From: Gelidibacter maritimus
Lineage (GTDB): Bacteria; Bacteroidota; Bacteroidia; Flavobacteriales; Flavobacteriaceae
Length of the DNA stretch: 64,000 nt
NCBI RefSeq assembly: GCF_014062315.1
Contig: NZ_JACGLT010000003.1
Span: forward strand, 321,163 to 385,162
Direction: 5' to 3'
Part shown: in pieces, positions 1-12,900 of the stretch
Layout of the letters: each line of letters starts with the position of its first letter
How positions within the stretch are numbered: the stretch's first letter is position 1
The notes under the pieces: model-generated
Database searches by the model: none
What the model was told of the DNA's origin: nothing
What the model saw: only the letters and a program-made list of their open reading frames with translations
Program-made: the position numbers and the translations under genes

Positions 1-747
1 ATCGAAAAACATTTGGAACTGACTCGTGAGGCCCGACTAATTCTTAAAAATAGTGTCAAGACGCGACGGGAATCGCATATTAAGCATGGCGACTTATTGG
101 ACATGCTAATGGAAGCACAATATGACGACGGCAGTTTTATGGAAGAAGAACAGCTGATAGATGAAATCCTGATTCTTTTTATCGCGGGACATGAAACAAC
201 CTCCAACGCCCTAACTTTTATCTTTCAGCTTTTGGCGAAACATCCAGAATGGCAAGAGAAAATTTATCAAGAGAACCTCCAAATCACAAAAAACTCAGAG
301 GATTTGATGCATTTGGTGACCACGTCTAATGTCTGCCGGCAAGTCATTGAAGAAGGAATGCGCTTATATCCGCCAGTCTATTTTATTGATCGTGTAAATA
401 TTGAAGACGATGAATTTAACAATATGATCTTCAAAAAAGGTTCGAACTTGTTGTTTTCTATTTATGAAATTCACCGTCATCCGAAATTGTGGGAAAGAGC
501 CAACGAGTTTTTACCAGAACGTTTTGCAGATGGCGGACGAAAATTTTCATCGCAATACTTTCCGTTTGGCGCAGGCCCAAGAAAATGTATCGGGAATAAT
601 TTTGCTATGTTTGAAATGATTATTGCCGTCACTGAATTGGTAAAAAACTATAAAATTACTGCCGAATTTGATGCCATAGAGATCACGCCTTTAATTACTT
701 TAAAACCTAAGAATGCTTTTTTAAGATTTGAAAGTAGAACGAAGTGA
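1..747 (+). CDS. Cytochrome P450, C-terminal part (cut by window edge)
   Basis: The reading frame is open from base 1 (first codons ATC GAA AAA), so the gene starts outside the window and 248 residues are visible. The I-helix oxygen-activation motif AGHETTS is at visible residues 62-68, the K-helix ExxR (EGMR) near 118-121, and the haem-thiolate loop [12 protein letters not shown] ends in the cysteine ligand near residue 196. These three elements in order identify a P450 monooxygenase; the substrate cannot be told from this part. The stop codon TGA overlaps the ATG of queG by one base, which suggests co-transcription and translational coupling. Family assignment is secure; subfamily is unknown. 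Confidence 0.95.
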   Translation: MEKHLELTREARLILKNSVKTRRESHIKHGDLLDMLMEAQYDDGSFMEEEQLIDEILILFIAGHETTSNALTFIFQLLAKHPEWQEKIYQENLQITKNSEDLMHLVTTSNVCRQVIEEGMRLYPPVYFIDRVNIEDDEFNNMIFKKGSNLLFSIYEIHRHPKLWERANEFLPERFADGGRKFSSQYFPFGAGPRKCIGNNFAMFEMIIAVTELVKNYKITAEFDAIEITPLITLKPKNAFLRFESRTK

Positions 748-1679
748 TGAACAATAAAGCCAAATACAGCCAACTCATAAAATCTGAAGCCAAACGTCTG
801 GGCTTCCTTTCCTGTGGCATCAGCAGAGCCCAATTTCTTGAAGAAGAGGCACCCCGACTCGAAAAATATCTGAAGAATAATATGAATGGTGAAATGCACT
901 ACATGGAAAACCATTTTGACAAACGCTTGGATCCGACTAAGCTTGTTGAAGGTTCTAAATCCGTCATTTCTCTTTTGCTAAATTATTACCCAGACGAAAC
1001 TCAAATTGAAAACACCTTTAAGGTGTCGAAATATGCTTACGGCACCGATTATCATTTTGTGATCAAGGATAAGTTAAAGGAACTTTTAAATTTCATCACT
1101 AAAGAAATCGGCGAAGTCAGTGGTCGTGCCTTTACGGATTCTGCACCAGTTTTGGATAAAGCTTGGGCGGCCAAATCAGGATTGGGATGGGTTGGCAAAC
1201 ACACCTTGTTGTTGACCCAACAAACGGGTTCGTTTTATTTCGTGGGGGAATTGATCATCGATTTGGAGTTGGAATATGACGCACCCACAACCGATCATTG
1301 TGGCACCTGCACAAAATGCATCGATGCCTGCCCAACACAAGCCATTACGGAACCTTATGTGGTTGATGGCAGTAAATGCATCTCCTATTTCACCATAGAG
1401 TTGAAAGATAAAATCCCCACCGAATTTAAAGGTCAATTTGACGATTGGATGTTTGGTTGCGATATTTGCCAAGATGTGTGTCCTTGGAATCGCTTTTCAA
1501 AAGCACATAGTGAACCTTTATTCAATCCGCACCCAGAATTATTGTCTATGACCAAAAAAGATTGGGAAGAGATTACTGAAGATGTGTTTAAGGACCTCTT
1601 TAAAAAATCCCCTGTAAAACGAACCAAGTTTGAAGGTTTGAAACGGAATATTGAATTCCTACAAAAGGAGAAACCTTGA
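747..1679 (+). CDS. queG: Epoxyqueuosine reductase QueG
   Basis: QueG catalyses the last step of queuosine synthesis, cobalamin-dependent reduction of epoxyqueuosine in tRNA. The 310-residue protein has the catalytic-Asp region [13 protein letters not shown] (about residue 130) and two 4Fe-4S clusters: [12 protein letters not shown] (cysteines near 185-195) and [12 protein letters not shown] (about 238-246). It lacks the C-terminal HEAT extension of longer QueG proteins, as is usual in Bacteroidota. A GTG three bases upstream (744) is in frame, but the ATG at 747, overlapping the P450 stop, is preferred. The only linkage to P450 is the overlap; no functional link is known. Confidence 0.95.
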   Translation: MNNKAKYSQLIKSEAKRLGFLSCGISRAQFLEEEAPRLEKYLKNNMNGEMHYMENHFDKRLDPTKLVEGSKSVISLLLNYYPDETQIENTFKVSKYAYGTDYHFVIKDKLKELLNFITKEIGEVSGRAFTDSAPVLDKAWAAKSGLGWVGKHTLLLTQQTGSFYFVGELIIDLELEYDAPTTDHCGTCTKCIDACPTQAITEPYVVDGSKCISYFTIELKDKIPTEFKGQFDDWMFGCDICQDVCPWNRFSKAHSEPLFNPHPELLSMTKKDWEEITEDVFKDLFKKSPVKRTKFEGLKRNIEFLQKEKP

Positions 1680-1687
1680 TCTTTTGT

Positions 1688-1766
1688 CGTCAAATTTAAA
1701 ATTGACGTCAAACTTGTTTTTCCTAATCTTTAACCTGCCCGTACCTAAAGGGTGCGTTCGGGCAAG
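1688..1766. repeat. Two inverted repeats between convergent genes
   Basis: Between the stops of queG and the minus-strand barrel gene there is an imperfect palindrome at 1688-1707 (CGTCAA/TTGACG arms) and a second one further right with 6-bp arms TGCCCG/CGGGCA and a GC-rich centre. They may act as 3'-end structures for both convergent transcripts, but neither has a convincing T-run. The second one looks unlike its AT-rich surroundings. Low confidence on function. Confidence 0.3.
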
Positions 1767-1798
1767 TCCCCCAAGCTCATCACCTCAAGCCTAATCCC

Positions 1799-3685
1799 TT
1801 AATTATACCATACAGGTGTCGGCTTACCCAAGTCGAAATCCTGAAAGCCAAAGTCTTCGGTTTCGTAGGCATTCGTTTTAAAAATATTGTTGCCTTGACC
1901 AGGAATCTGCGGATAAAAAGAAAATGATAATTGAAAAGAATTGAATACCAAATAATCATTTCTGATAATAACACCTGCACTAAACGAAGCGTATAATTTA
2001 CTTTTTATGACAGATTCATCTTCATTGCCCAGAGCAGCGGCACTCAAATTAATATACGGATTCAATCGAAAGCCCCACAGCTCCCAAGGTGAATAAAACT
2101 GGGTCTGTAGGGAAAGGACGTATTTCTTGGTTCCCATTCTATCACTGTCAAAACCAGGAATGCCAGCACCTTGTTTTAGATCAAAATTATTGTCATAAAC
2201 GCCTCTAAATTTATTTTCTTGATCAATTGTAATCCGATCGCCTTCAGAGGGCAATCGGTTCGTCCCAATGAGAATTTGTGGTTTTACAAACTGGCGCATC
2301 TTCCAATGGTTGCCTAAAGAGATCAGATTTGTAAAGTACTTGGCCTGTAACGAAATAGTCGTTTGTTCAAGATGGCCATGATCTACAAAACTGCCAAATT
2401 CAAAACTGGTGCTTAAATGACCCCACTTGAAATAATTTCCGTGCGATGCTTTGGCACCAAAATACATGCGGTTCTTTTGATTCTTCCTTTGATAGCCTCC
2501 CGTAATAGCATAAACCGTACCCACAGGAACATCCTCAATGGTGCCATCTCTGAAGATATAATCGTCTTTTACGAACTGTCGTGAGGCAAGACCCAAACTC
2601 CCTAAATAAAACGATTCGTTGGCAAAATACCCAATACTGTCATAAGTGGCAGAAGGTCGTTCACGATATCCTACATGTAAAAACCTCAAACTGCTAATGA
2701 GGTTAGTGGTACGTTCTTTTTCTGAATTACCTGCAAAAATTCTGAATGCATGCCCACCCCAAAAATCTTGAGTCAGATATCTAAAATGCTGTAAATTAGG
2801 TTCACCTTGGCCATTATCCAATTCGTCCATTCGGAATTTTTCATCAAGATATATGCCACCAGCCCAACGTGCCAAGGGGGAGTAAAAAGGGCGTTTAATA
2901 TCTAAGATTTTACTATACTGTCCTTCTAAGTCAATAGTGTAAGCCAATGTTGTTTCGATAAACGTGTTGTTAATATTGGGTACAGTATAGTTCATTTCGT
3001 AACCGTAATTCCCGTTGTCCATACGCTTGGTAACATTGTTGTTAAACTCATGTCCAAACCCTAAAAAATTCCGATTCTTTAGTCTGATCCTGGTTTTTGA
3101 GGTTGAAATGCTGGCTGAAGGAATTAAGCTCCATGCATCCAAAACTTCAACATGAAGATCAACAGAGTCGTTAGACGTGCCTGCATTTTTGGCGGTAACT
3201 TCAAGTCTTCGTATATAACTCTGAGACCTGATGAGCCGCTCGGACTCACTTAACAAAAGTGTATCTAAAGGCGTATTTTCCTTAATGAGTAAGGTGTTTC
3301 TGATGGCAAATTCTTTGGTTTTGATATGTATGAAATTACCGGTTTTTTCAATCCAACTATTGGCTGTTTGGGTACTGTCCGTAAACGAAAACCCAAAAGG
3401 ATCATGGCTTTCAATGGTAATATTCCGGATGATTTTCCCTTCAAATGGTGCGAGATCCTGTTTCGGTCGGTTGTGTTCAGATTTTACAGGACGCTTTGTA
3501 GTGGATCTAAAAAGAAGTTTATGAAGCGTTTTGGTGACTTTCGTTTTCTCTGAATAATCCTCTATCTTTTGATATAAAGAATCTTTCTTGGTTGGAGTGA
3601 CTTGTGCCTCAACAATCAAGTGACAAAATAAAATGATAAAAATTGTTACGAAGGTTTTCAATAGCGTCAGACAAATGGGGTTCAA
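1799..3685 (-). CDS. POTRA/Omp85-like outer-membrane beta-barrel protein
   Basis: 628 residues. It begins with a signal peptide (hydrophobic run about 8-25, then EAQ). A POTRA-like segment at about 125-195 (IRNTLLIKENTPLD, then SYIRRLEVTA and a short beta strand ending in DAWSLIP) is followed by a long beta-rich barrel. This is the pattern of a distant BamA/TamA relative, probably in the outer membrane. The only plausible start is TTG at 3685: no in-frame ATG precedes the signal peptide and the TTG gives an intact one. A TATATTTG box lies at 3696-3703, so the leader would be only a few bases. The cargo or role is unknown; it stands alone between queG and divergent maeB. Confidence 0.7.
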   Translation of the reverse strand: MNPICLTLLKTFVTIFIILFCHLIVEAQVTPTKKDSLYQKIEDYSEKTKVTKTLHKLLFRSTTKRPVKSEHNRPKQDLAPFEGKIIRNITIESHDPFGFSFTDSTQTANSWIEKTGNFIHIKTKEFAIRNTLLIKENTPLDTLLLSESERLIRSQSYIRRLEVTAKNAGTSNDSVDLHVEVLDAWSLIPSASISTSKTRIRLKNRNFLGFGHEFNNNVTKRMDNGNYGYEMNYTVPNINNTFIETTLAYTIDLEGQYSKILDIKRPFYSPLARWAGGIYLDEKFRMDELDNGQGEPNLQHFRYLTQDFWGGHAFRIFAGNSEKERTTNLISSLRFLHVGYRERPSATYDSIGYFANESFYLGSLGLASRQFVKDDYIFRDGTIEDVPVGTVYAITGGYQRKNQKNRMYFGAKASHGNYFKWGHLSTSFEFGSFVDHGHLEQTTISLQAKYFTNLISLGNHWKMRQFVKPQILIGTNRLPSEGDRITIDQENKFRGVYDNNFDLKQGAGIPGFDSDRMGTKKYVLSLQTQFYSPWELWGFRLNPYINLSAAALGNEDESVIKSKLYASFSAGVIIRNDYLVFNSFQLSFSFYPQIPGQGNNIFKTNAYETEDFGFQDFDLGKPTPVWYN

Positions 3686-3695
3686 AAAACACCTG

Positions 3696-3703
3696 CAAAT
3701 ATA
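3696..3703 (-). promoter_or_regulatory. Flavobacterial -7 box of barrel gene
   Basis: TATATTTG on the minus strand fits the Bacteroidota -7 consensus TAnnTTTG. It lies 10 bases before the TTG start, implying an almost leaderless message. No good -33 TTG was found at the right spacing, so confidence is modest. Confidence 0.4.
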
Positions 3704-3990
3704 CTTTAATTCAAGACGTTAAAATTACTTTATCGTGGTGAAATTCTGTATTTGATTAACTGTCTTATTAATTGTTGTAAGAGGTTTAGAACTGGGTAAT
3801 CATCTTACCTTATTTGTTCTTTGATTGATCATAAATTGGTGCATAATCAAATAGCATTAGATTAAGGTGGTTGGACTGATCCTGAACAAAATTGGACGCA
3901 TTAAAACCATGCTAAGTTCTTAAATTTTGGTCAACAAATAATTTTATATCAAATCCAATTAATGTCTCTTTTCTTTTCTCATAAAACAGT

Positions 3991-3998
3991 TACCTTTG
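3991..3998 (+). promoter_or_regulatory. -7 box of maeB
   Basis: TACCTTTG matches TAnnTTTG, 27 bases before the maeB ATG. No clear -33 TTG at 17-21 bp upstream. Confidence 0.45.
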
Positions 3999-4024
3999 TT
4001 CTTTAGCTAAAAATTTTAAAATTT

Positions 4025-6340
4025 ATGAGCAAGCAGAGCAAACGTAGAGAAGCATTAGTATATCATGCCAAACCAACTCCTGGTAAAATTGAGGTAGTCC
4101 CTACCAAAAAATACGCAACACAACGCGATTTATCTTTGGCCTATTCTCCAGGGGTGGCGGAACCCTGTTTGGAAATTGCTAGAGATGTCAATAATGTTTA
4201 TAAATATACAGCCAAAGGCAATTTGGTGGCCGTGATAACCAATGGGACGGCAGTTTTAGGATTAGGGAATATTGGCCCGGAAGCATCAAAACCGGTGATG
4301 GAAGGGAAAGGCTTGCTCTTTAAGATTTTTTCTGATATTGATGTGTTTGATATTGAAATCGGTACTGAAAACGTAGAAGAGTTTATTCAGACCGTTAAAA
4401 TGATTGCACCAACTTTTGGCGGTATCAACTTAGAAGATATAAAGGCTCCTGAAGCTTTTGAAATAGAGCGTCGCCTGAAGGAAGAGTTGGACATCCCGGT
4501 CATGCATGACGACCAACACGGTACGGCAATTATTTCTGCAGCCGCCTTGTTGAATGCTTTGGAGCTAGCCGATAAAAAAATTGAAGAAGTTCAAATAGTC
4601 ATTAGTGGTGCTGGTGCAGCAGCGATATCATGTACACGATTGTATCAAGCTTTTGGAGCCAAGCGGGAAAATATCGTAATGTGTGATAGTAAAGGTGTCA
4701 TCCGACAAAGCCGAACAAATTTAACCGCAGAAAAGGCAGAATTTGCCACGCAACGTGAGATAGAAACCCTTGAGGATGCGATGAAAAATTCGGATGTCTT
4801 TATTGGGTTGTCCACTTCGGATATTGTTTCTCCTGAAATGCTGTTGTCTATGGCAGATAATCCTATTGTCTTTGCTATGGCCAATCCAAATCCTGAAATT
4901 GAATACCAATTGGCGATAGATACGCGGAAAGACATTATTATGGCCACTGGGCGCTCTGACCATCCTAATCAGGTGAATAATGTTCTTGGTTTTCCTTATA
5001 TTTTTAGAGGAGCCTTAGATGTCAGAGCCACTAAAATCAATGAGGCCATGAAAATGGCAGCGGTTGAGGCGCTCGCTAAATTGGCAAAACAAAATGTACC
5101 GGAACAGGTCAATATTGCATATGGCGAAACCCGATTGACCTTTGGAAGAGATTATATCATTCCTAAACCTTTTGATCCACGTTTGATCTTTGAAGTCCCT
5201 CCAGCTGTAGCTAAAGCAGCCATGGATAGTGGCGTAGCAAAGGAGCCAATTACCGACTGGGAGAAATATCAAGACCATTTAAGAGAACGCTTGGGCTCTG
5301 ATAATAAAATTGTCAGACTGCTGACCAATAGGGCAAAAATGGATCCTAAGCGCGTTGTATATGCAGAAGCAGATCATCTTGACGTGCTGAAGGCAGCACA
5401 AATTGCTTATGATGAAGGCATTGCCATCCCGATTTTATTGGGTAGAAGAGAAACCATTTTGAGTTTGATGGCTGAGATCGAATTTGATTCTGATGTTGAA
5501 ATCATCGATCCTAAAACTGATGACGAAGAAAAGCGTCGCAACAGATATGCGGAAGTATATTGGTCGCAACGTAAACGTAAAGGTGTTACTCTGTACTCTG
5601 CACAGAAGTTGATGAGAGAGCGTAATTATTTTGCCGCAATGATGGTCAATGAAGGTGACGCTGACGCCTTAATTTCTGGATTTTCAAGAAGTTACCCATC
5701 GGTGGTAAAACCGATGTTGGAACTTATTGGTTTGGCAAAAGGAGCGTCTCGGATTGCAACAACCAACCTGATGATGACACGTAGAGGACCTATGTTTTTA
5801 AGTGACACATCAATAAATATTGATCCTCCAGCTGAAGACTTGGCCACCATAGCGCAAATGACTGCAAGAACTGTAAGAATGTTCGGGATGGAGCCGGTCA
5901 TGGCTATGATTTCGTTTGCCAACTTTGGGTCTTCTCCAAGTCCTAAGGCAACTAAAGTCCGGGATGCCGTGAAAATTTTACATGAATCCAATCCTGATTT
6001 ACTGGTGGATGGTGAGCTGCAAACTGATTTTGCTCTCAATCAGGAAATGCTTCAAGAGAATTTTCCGTTTTCAAAATTGGCCGGTAAAAAAGTCAATACG
6101 CTTATTTTTCCTAATTTGGATGCAGCAAATATCACCTATAAACTCTTGAAAGAACTCAATGGCGCGGAATCCATTGGACCAATCATGATGGGAATGCGCA
6201 AACCAGTACACATCCTCCAGCTGGATGCCAGTGTAGATGAAATTGTCAACATGACTGCAATTGCCGTGATTGATGCCCAACAAAAAGAAAAAAGGGAACA
6301 AGAATTGAAAGCGGCTTTAGAAAAAGAATCAGCTTTGTAA
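4025..6340 (+). CDS. maeB: NADP-dependent malic enzyme, malic-PTA fusion
   Basis: 771 residues, the usual length of the bacterial MaeB type. Residues 1-430 form the malic enzyme part: malate-binding [14 protein letters not shown], catalytic region [11 protein letters not shown], and the NAD(P)-binding [12 protein letters not shown]. Residues 440-765 are a phosphotransacetylase-like domain (PTA_PTB), which in MaeB is regulatory and responds to acetyl-CoA rather than catalysing acetyl transfer. The enzyme decarboxylates malate to pyruvate and supplies NADPH, linking the TCA cycle to gluconeogenesis and lipid synthesis. It has its own promoter and is followed by ruvA after 45 bp. Confidence 0.96.
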   Translation: MSKQSKRREALVYHAKPTPGKIEVVPTKKYATQRDLSLAYSPGVAEPCLEIARDVNNVYKYTAKGNLVAVITNGTAVLGLGNIGPEASKPVMEGKGLLFKIFSDIDVFDIEIGTENVEEFIQTVKMIAPTFGGINLEDIKAPEAFEIERRLKEELDIPVMHDDQHGTAIISAAALLNALELADKKIEEVQIVISGAGAAAISCTRLYQAFGAKRENIVMCDSKGVIRQSRTNLTAEKAEFATQREIETLEDAMKNSDVFIGLSTSDIVSPEMLLSMADNPIVFAMANPNPEIEYQLAIDTRKDIIMATGRSDHPNQVNNVLGFPYIFRGALDVRATKINEAMKMAAVEALAKLAKQNVPEQVNIAYGETRLTFGRDYIIPKPFDPRLIFEVPPAVAKAAMDSGVAKEPITDWEKYQDHLRERLGSDNKIVRLLTNRAKMDPKRVVYAEADHLDVLKAAQIAYDEGIAIPILLGRRETILSLMAEIEFDSDVEIIDPKTDDEEKRRNRYAEVYWSQRKRKGVTLYSAQKLMRERNYFAAMMVNEGDADALISGFSRSYPSVVKPMLELIGLAKGASRIATTNLMMTRRGPMFLSDTSINIDPPAEDLATIAQMTARTVRMFGMEPVMAMISFANFGSSPSPKATKVRDAVKILHESNPDLLVDGELQTDFALNQEMLQENFPFSKLAGKKVNTLIFPNLDAANITYKLLKELNGAESIGPIMMGMRKPVHILQLDASVDEIVNMTAIAVIDAQQKEKREQELKAALEKESAL

Positions 6341-6355
6341 TGAAAATAATTTTAT

Positions 6356-6363
6356 TACATTTG
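6356..6363 (+). promoter_or_regulatory. -7 box of ruvA-sprA
   Basis: TACATTTG fits TAnnTTTG and lies 22 bases before the ruvA ATG, in the short maeB-ruvA gap. It would drive ruvA together with sprA. No -33 TTG is clear. Confidence 0.45.
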
Positions 6364-6385
6364 AGTCTTTAACCAAAGCCACTAC

Positions 6386-6967
6386 ATGATTACCCATATT
6401 CAAGGAAAACTTGTTGAAAAGAATTTAACTGATGTTGTAATTGATTGCAATGGTCTAGGCTATTTGATCAATATCTCACTGCACACCTATTCTCAGATTC
6501 CGGACGGCGATTATCTTAAACTGTACACGTATTTGCAAGTCAAGGAGGATTCGCATTCCCTGTTTGGTTTTTCTTCTAAAGCTGAACGCGAAATTTTTAA
6601 ACTTTTAATATCTGTGAGTGGCGTAGGGGCAAGTACAGCCCGTACTATGTTGTCTTCATTGAGCCCAAAACAGGTGAGGGAAGGAATAGCACATGGTGAT
6701 GCGGCATTAATGCAATCAGTCAAAGGGATTGGTGCAAAAACCGCAGCGCGTGTCATCTTGGATTTGAAGGATAAAGTGCTGAAAATTTATGATATTGACG
6801 ATGTTTCTACAATTAAAAACAATACGGACAAAGATGAAGCGTTATCTGCTTTAGAGGTTCTCGGATTTGCACGAAAACAAGCAGAACGTGTTGTCGATAA
6901 AATAGTCAACAACCAACCCGATGCAAACGTAGAAGTCATTATAAAAGAGGCATTAAAAAATTTATAA
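6386..6967 (+). CDS. ruvA: Holliday junction branch migration protein RuvA
   Basis: 193 residues, normal length. The N-terminal OB fold opens MITHIQGKLVEKNLTDVVID; the helix-hairpin-helix region follows with LISVSGVGASTA and MQSVKGIGAKTAARVI; the C-terminal RuvB-contacting domain III (ALEVLGFARKQAERVV) ends the protein. RuvA tetramers bind Holliday junctions and load the RuvB motor. ruvB is not in the window. sprA begins 6 bp downstream, so the two are almost certainly co-transcribed. Confidence 0.97.
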   Translation: MITHIQGKLVEKNLTDVVIDCNGLGYLINISLHTYSQIPDGDYLKLYTYLQVKEDSHSLFGFSSKAEREIFKLLISVSGVGASTARTMLSSLSPKQVREGIAHGDAALMQSVKGIGAKTAARVILDLKDKVLKIYDIDDVSTIKNNTDKDEALSALEVLGFARKQAERVVDKIVNNQPDANVEVIIKEALKNL

Positions 6968-6973
6968 CCGATT

Positions 6974-9900
6974 TTGAGCACAACCAACCCTAGCTTATCA
7001 TTATCACTAACACGTTTATGGCTCATAAGCTTGGCTTTATTACTAGGTCAAATTGGGTTTGCACAAGAAACGCCTCCCGCCCAGGATTCTACTAAAACAG
7101 GATATGCATTGGGCAATATCAAGATGCCTGATCCCAATAGTATTGTGTCAAAGTACACATACGATCCCAATACAGATCGCTACATTTTTACCCAAACAGT
7201 TGGAAGTTTCAATATCAATTATCCGTTAATCCTGACTCCAAAGGAATATCAAAAATTGGTGCTTGAAGAGAACTTAAAGAATTACTACAAACAAAAGGTT
7301 GATGCTGCCGAAGGTAAAAAAGAAGGGACTGAAGATCAACAGAAAAATCTGCTTCCTGAATTTTACGTTACCTCAGGGTTTTTCGAGACTCTTTTTGGAG
7401 GCAATACCATTGAAGTCATTCCACAGGGTTCGGTAGAAATGGATTTGGGGGTTTTATTTACAAAACAGGACAATCCGTCATTTTCACCACGTAACCGGAG
7501 TAATTTTACATTCGATTTTGATCAACGAATCAGCTTAAGTTTATTGGGTAAAGTAGGAACGCGACTTCAAGTCACGGCTAATTATGATACCCAGTCTACT
7601 TTTGATTTTCAAAATTTGATCAAATTGGAATACACACCAACTGAAGACGATATCGTCCGGAAAATTGAAGTAGGTAACGTGAGTATGCCACTCAATAGTT
7701 CATTGATTACGGGAGCTCAAAGTTTATTTGGTGTCAAAACGGAATTGCAATTTGGTAAAACTCGGGTCACCGCTGTTTTCTCTGAGCAGAAATCGCAGGC
7801 GCGCTCTGTGGTTGCGCAGGGGGGTGGAACCCTTGAGGAGTTTTCATTTTATGCCCGTGATTATGATGAAAATCGACATTTTTTCCTCGCCCATTATTTT
7901 CGAGAACGCTACGATGCTGCTTTAGAACGGTATCCGTATATCAATAGCAATGTCCAAATTACACGTATTGAGGTTTGGGTGACCAACAGAAGCAACCAAA
8001 CTGATAACGTCCGTAACGTGGCCGCTTTCCAAGATCTTGGCGAATCGCAGCGGGTGGGTTCAACGGTTAATATTTTAAGACCAGGGCCACTTCCAGATAA
8101 TAAAAACAATGGATTTGACCCAACCAATATTGGTGGTGCAGGTTCAAATTTAACGAGTGCCGTAAGAGATATTACACGCGTTGAACAGGGCATAAATATT
8201 CCTGCCAATGAAGGTTTTGACTTTGGGAAGTTGGAAAACGCCAAAAAACTGATTGAAGGTTATGATTATACACTCCAAACCCAATTAGGATATATCTCCT
8301 TGAACCAACGTTTGCAAAACGATGAAGTTTTGGCCGTTGCATTCCAATATACTGTTGGAAATAATGTTTACCAAGTAGGAGAGTTTGCCAATGATGGTGT
8401 AGAAGCTACAGGGTCGTCCACAGACCCGGTATCGGGAAATACGGTAGTCAACAATAACAATCTTGTTTTAAAGATGTTGAAAAGTGCCATCACTAATGTC
8501 AATCAGCCTATTTGGGATTTGATGATGAAGAATATTTACGACTCTGGCGCCTATCAACTGAGTCAGGAAGATTTTAAATTGAATATCTTTTATACGGAAT
8601 CTTCGGCATTAAACTATATTAAACCTGTTGATGGTACTACCTTCCCGCCGTTTGACAATCATACCACAGACCCTTCGGATGATACGCAGATTACGGAAAC
8701 GCCATTGATCCGACTATTTCATTTGGATCGATTGAACTATAATAATGATCCGCAGCAAAATGGTGATGGGTTTTTTGATTTTGTTCCAGGCATTACGGTT
8801 TTACCACAAAATGGGAAGATCATCTTTACAAAAGTGGAACCTTTCGGGAAATATTTATTTGATGTATTGGCCGATCCGGCTTACCCTACAGACTATAATG
8901 ATCCAACCTATACCAACCCCAATCAGGAGAAATATGTTTATGACATTCTCTACAAAGGCACAAAAACAGCGGCTTTAGAGGAATCAGAAAAAAACAAATT
9001 CCAATTAAAAGGGCGTTACAAATCGTCAGGTGGTGACGGGATTGCCATTGGTGCGTTTAACGTGCCAAGAGGTTCTGTAAAGGTTACTGCCGGTGGACGT
9101 GTGTTGGTTGAAGGCGTAGATTATACCGTAAATTATCAATTGGGGCGCGTAGAAATTTTGGATCAAGCCTTAAAAGCATCCAATACGCCAATTAATGTGT
9201 CGGTTGAAAATAATGCTGTTTTCGGTCAACAGACCAAACGGTTTACAGGTTTGAATGTGGAGCATCAATTCAATGAGAACTTTGTATTGGGAGCTACTTT
9301 CTTAAATCTCAACGAGCGTCCAATTACCCAAAAGTCCAATTATAATTCTGAATCCATTAACAATACCATTTTTGGATTTAATGGTAATTACTCTACAGAG
9401 GTGCCATTCTTGACCCGATTGGCAAATAAGTTGCCAAATATAGATACTGACGTTCCATCCAATCTTTCTGTAAGGGGAGAATTTGCCTATTTATTGCCAG
9501 GAGCGCCAAAAGGAGCCGATTTTCAAGGTGAGGCTACGGCGTATATTGATAATTTTGAAGGATCTCAAGGGAGTATTGACTTGTTATCTCCTCAATCTTG
9601 GTTTTTATCCAGTCGTCCTAAAGGTTTAGGCTTAGCGCCCAATGAGGACGAGATTGGAATTCAAAATGGGTTTAACAGAGCGCACCTTAATTGGTATACT
9701 GTAGATCCTATCTTTTATAGCAATCAACGTCCAGGAGGTATCACAGATAATGATGTGTCAAATCTCTACACCAGACGTGTATTTATTGACGAAATTTTTC
9801 CACAAAGAGATTTGGTACAAGGTCAGAACACCTATATCCGAACTCTCGATTTGGCATATTATCCAACCGAAAGAGGACCTTATAATTTTCAGACGCAAAA

Positions 9901-12900
9901 TATCGATTACCCAAACACCTTGACCCGCCCACAAGATAGTTGGGCAGGAATCACACGGGCCATCACCAGTACTGATTTTGAACAGGCCAACGTTGAGTAT
10001 ATTGAGTTTTGGGTACAAGATCCATTTTTGGATAATACGTCCAACCCGGGAGGAAAGTTACTCATCAATCTTGGTAATATTTCAGAGGATATTATAAAGG
10101 ATGGTAAAAAACAATACGAGAATGGACTTCCTGAAAATGGCGATATAAGTGGCTTGCAAGTCACCGATTTTGGAACCGTAGTGCCACGCAACCAGTCGTT
10201 GATTTATGCATTTTCGAGTACGGGAGACAATCGCACCAACCAGGATGTAGGTTACGATGGTTTTGATGATGCTGAGGAAATTGCAAGGTTCGGATCGCAA
10301 TTTGGTGCCGATCCCTCAAATGACAATTACAAATATTTTCTTCAGGCCGACGGTGATATTTTTGACCGCTATAAAAGATACAATGGGTCAGAAGGAAATT
10401 CACCAGATATTTTTTCAGATACCAATCGAGGATCAACCACACAACCTGATGTAGAAGATATCAACAGGGATAACACAATGAACACCATTGATAGTTATTT
10501 TGAATATGAAATTGACATCACGCGTGCCAGTTTGGATAATCCAAATAACAGCCTGATCAACGATATAAAAACCAGGAATATTACCTTACCAAATGGTGAT
10601 AACCGCGATGTCCGATGGTACCAATTCAGAATTCCAATTGATGCGTCTACAAGAGCCATTGGTGGCATTTCAGATATCAGATCCGTACGTTTTGCGAGAA
10701 TGTATCTCAAAGGGTTTTCTCAAACCACAGTCATGCGTTTTGCTACTTTGGATTTGGTCAGAAGCGATTGGAGACGTTACACTTTAGATTTAGACAATAA
10801 CCAGAACAATAACAGTACCGACGCCTCATTTAGTGTTGGGGTGGTAGGCTTACAAGAAAATGAAGGGAATTATGTGTTGCCTCCAGGCGTGGAGTTGGAG
10901 CAACTTAACAACAATAACAATATCATCAGACAGAATGAGCAGTCATTGGTAGTTGAAGTGTGCGAACTGGAAGGTGATGATTCTCGCGGAGTTTATAAGA
11001 ATATTAGCATTGATATGCGCCAGTATAAAAAGCTGAGAATGTTCATGCATGCTGAGGCTTTGGAAGGAAGAACATTAAATCCGGGCGAAATGATTGGGTT
11101 TGTTAGAATGGGGAATGATTTTACCCAAAATTTCTATGAAATTCAGGTGCCTTTAAATGTCGTGGCTGGCACGGCACGAGATCAGGTATGGCCATCTGAA
11201 AACGAAATTGACATTAGCTTGGATGTGTTACAAAAAATCAAAGCCTTGGGCATTAGTGATGGGTCGTTATCCAATCAGGATCCAACGGTTTATAACGTTA
11301 CGTCTTCAGGGCCAGAAATTATAGCTTCAGGAGACAATTTTGAGGTGGGTCAAACCCGTGTGGCCATAAAAGGAAATCCGAATTTTGGTGATGTGAGGGT
11401 GTTAATGGTCGGCGTTAAAAACAATACCACGGCTACCAATTTGTGCGGAAAAGTGTGGTTTAATGAGCTCCGTCTCTCTGATTTGGACAATGAAGGCGGT
11501 TGGGCCGCTGTTTTGAGCATGGACTCCAATATAGCCGATTTTGCTGATATCAGTGCTACGGGAAGACAAAGTACCGTTGGTTTTGGAAGCTTGGAACAGC
11601 GACCAAATGAGCGCAGCCGCGAAGATGTTAAACAATACGATGTGGTTACCAATGTGAATCTTGGTCAATTATTACCTAAAAAGTGGGGCGTACAGCTCCC
11701 ATTTAATTACGCGCAAAGTGAAGAAATGATCACCCCAAAATACGATCAGTTTTATAATGATTTAACTTTGGATTCAAGACTTGATGCGGCAAGCTCTTCT
11801 GCAGAGAAAGAACAAATTTTAGAGCAGTCTGAAGATTTTACCAAACGTAGAAGCATCAATTTTATAGGGGTCAGAAAACAACGTACGGGCGATGGGAAGC
11901 CACGATTTTACGATGTAGAAAACTTGACTTTTAATTACTCCTATAACAAGGTACATCATCGTGATTTTGAAATTGAAAATGCCTTGGATCAAAACGTCCG
12001 TACGGGTGTTAATTATGCTTATAATTTCGAGCAAATAGCCATTGAGCCTTTCGCAAAAAATGATTCCATATTTAAAAGCAGGTACGCCAAAATTCTGAAA
12101 GACATAAACTTCAATCTATTGCCTAACAGCTTTACGGTTAATACTGATATTTTACGCCAGTTTAATAAACAGAAGTTTAGAGAAGTAGAATTGGGTGGAA
12201 GCAATATTGGGTTGGAAGAACTGTTCCGAAGAAACTACAGATTTGATTTTCAGTATGCGATAAATTATAAATTGTCGAAATCTTTGAACTTAAATTTTTC
12301 GGCTAATAACACCAATATTGTCAGAAACTATTTTGTAGATGATATTATTAATGGCAGACAGGATCCTTCGCTCGATATCTGGGATGGCTTTTTTGATCTG
12401 GGCGATCCTAATATCCAAAACCAACAGTTGCAACTCAATTATGAAATCCCTTTATATAAGATTCCTACGTTTAGTTTTTTAAAAGCAACCTATTCATATA
12501 CGGGCGATTTTCAATGGCAAAAAGGATCAGACTTGAATAATAATCTTCCCTTGGTTGATGAAACCACTGGAACCACACGTACTTATAATCTCGGAAACTC
12601 AATACAAAACGCTAACACCCATAACATCAACTCCACTTTCAATATGGAAACGTTGTATAAATATGTTGGTTTGGTGAGAAAGGATGATAGAAAGAGCAAC
12701 GCCCGCAGCAGAAATTCTGGGCCTCCGGGCATTGAAAGACGCGGTGCGTCTGCCAATAGAGAAAACGGTGCCAACGTAATAGATGAATCAAGTACCGGTA
12801 CAAAAGTGTTCAATACTTTTGTTGATATTGCCACAATGGTCAAGCGTCTTCAAATCAATTACAGTGAGAACAACGGAACTTTTTTACCGGGATATTTAAG

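Larger units (their letters stand above)
3686..4024. other. Divergent intergenic region, barrel gene / maeB
   Basis: 339 bp of AT-rich DNA with no credible ORF. It carries the minus-strand TATATTTG box (3696-3703) close to the barrel gene and a plus-strand TAccTTTG box (3991-3998) ahead of maeB. The middle 250 bp shows no repeat, RNA gene or clear hairpin. Confidence 0.6.
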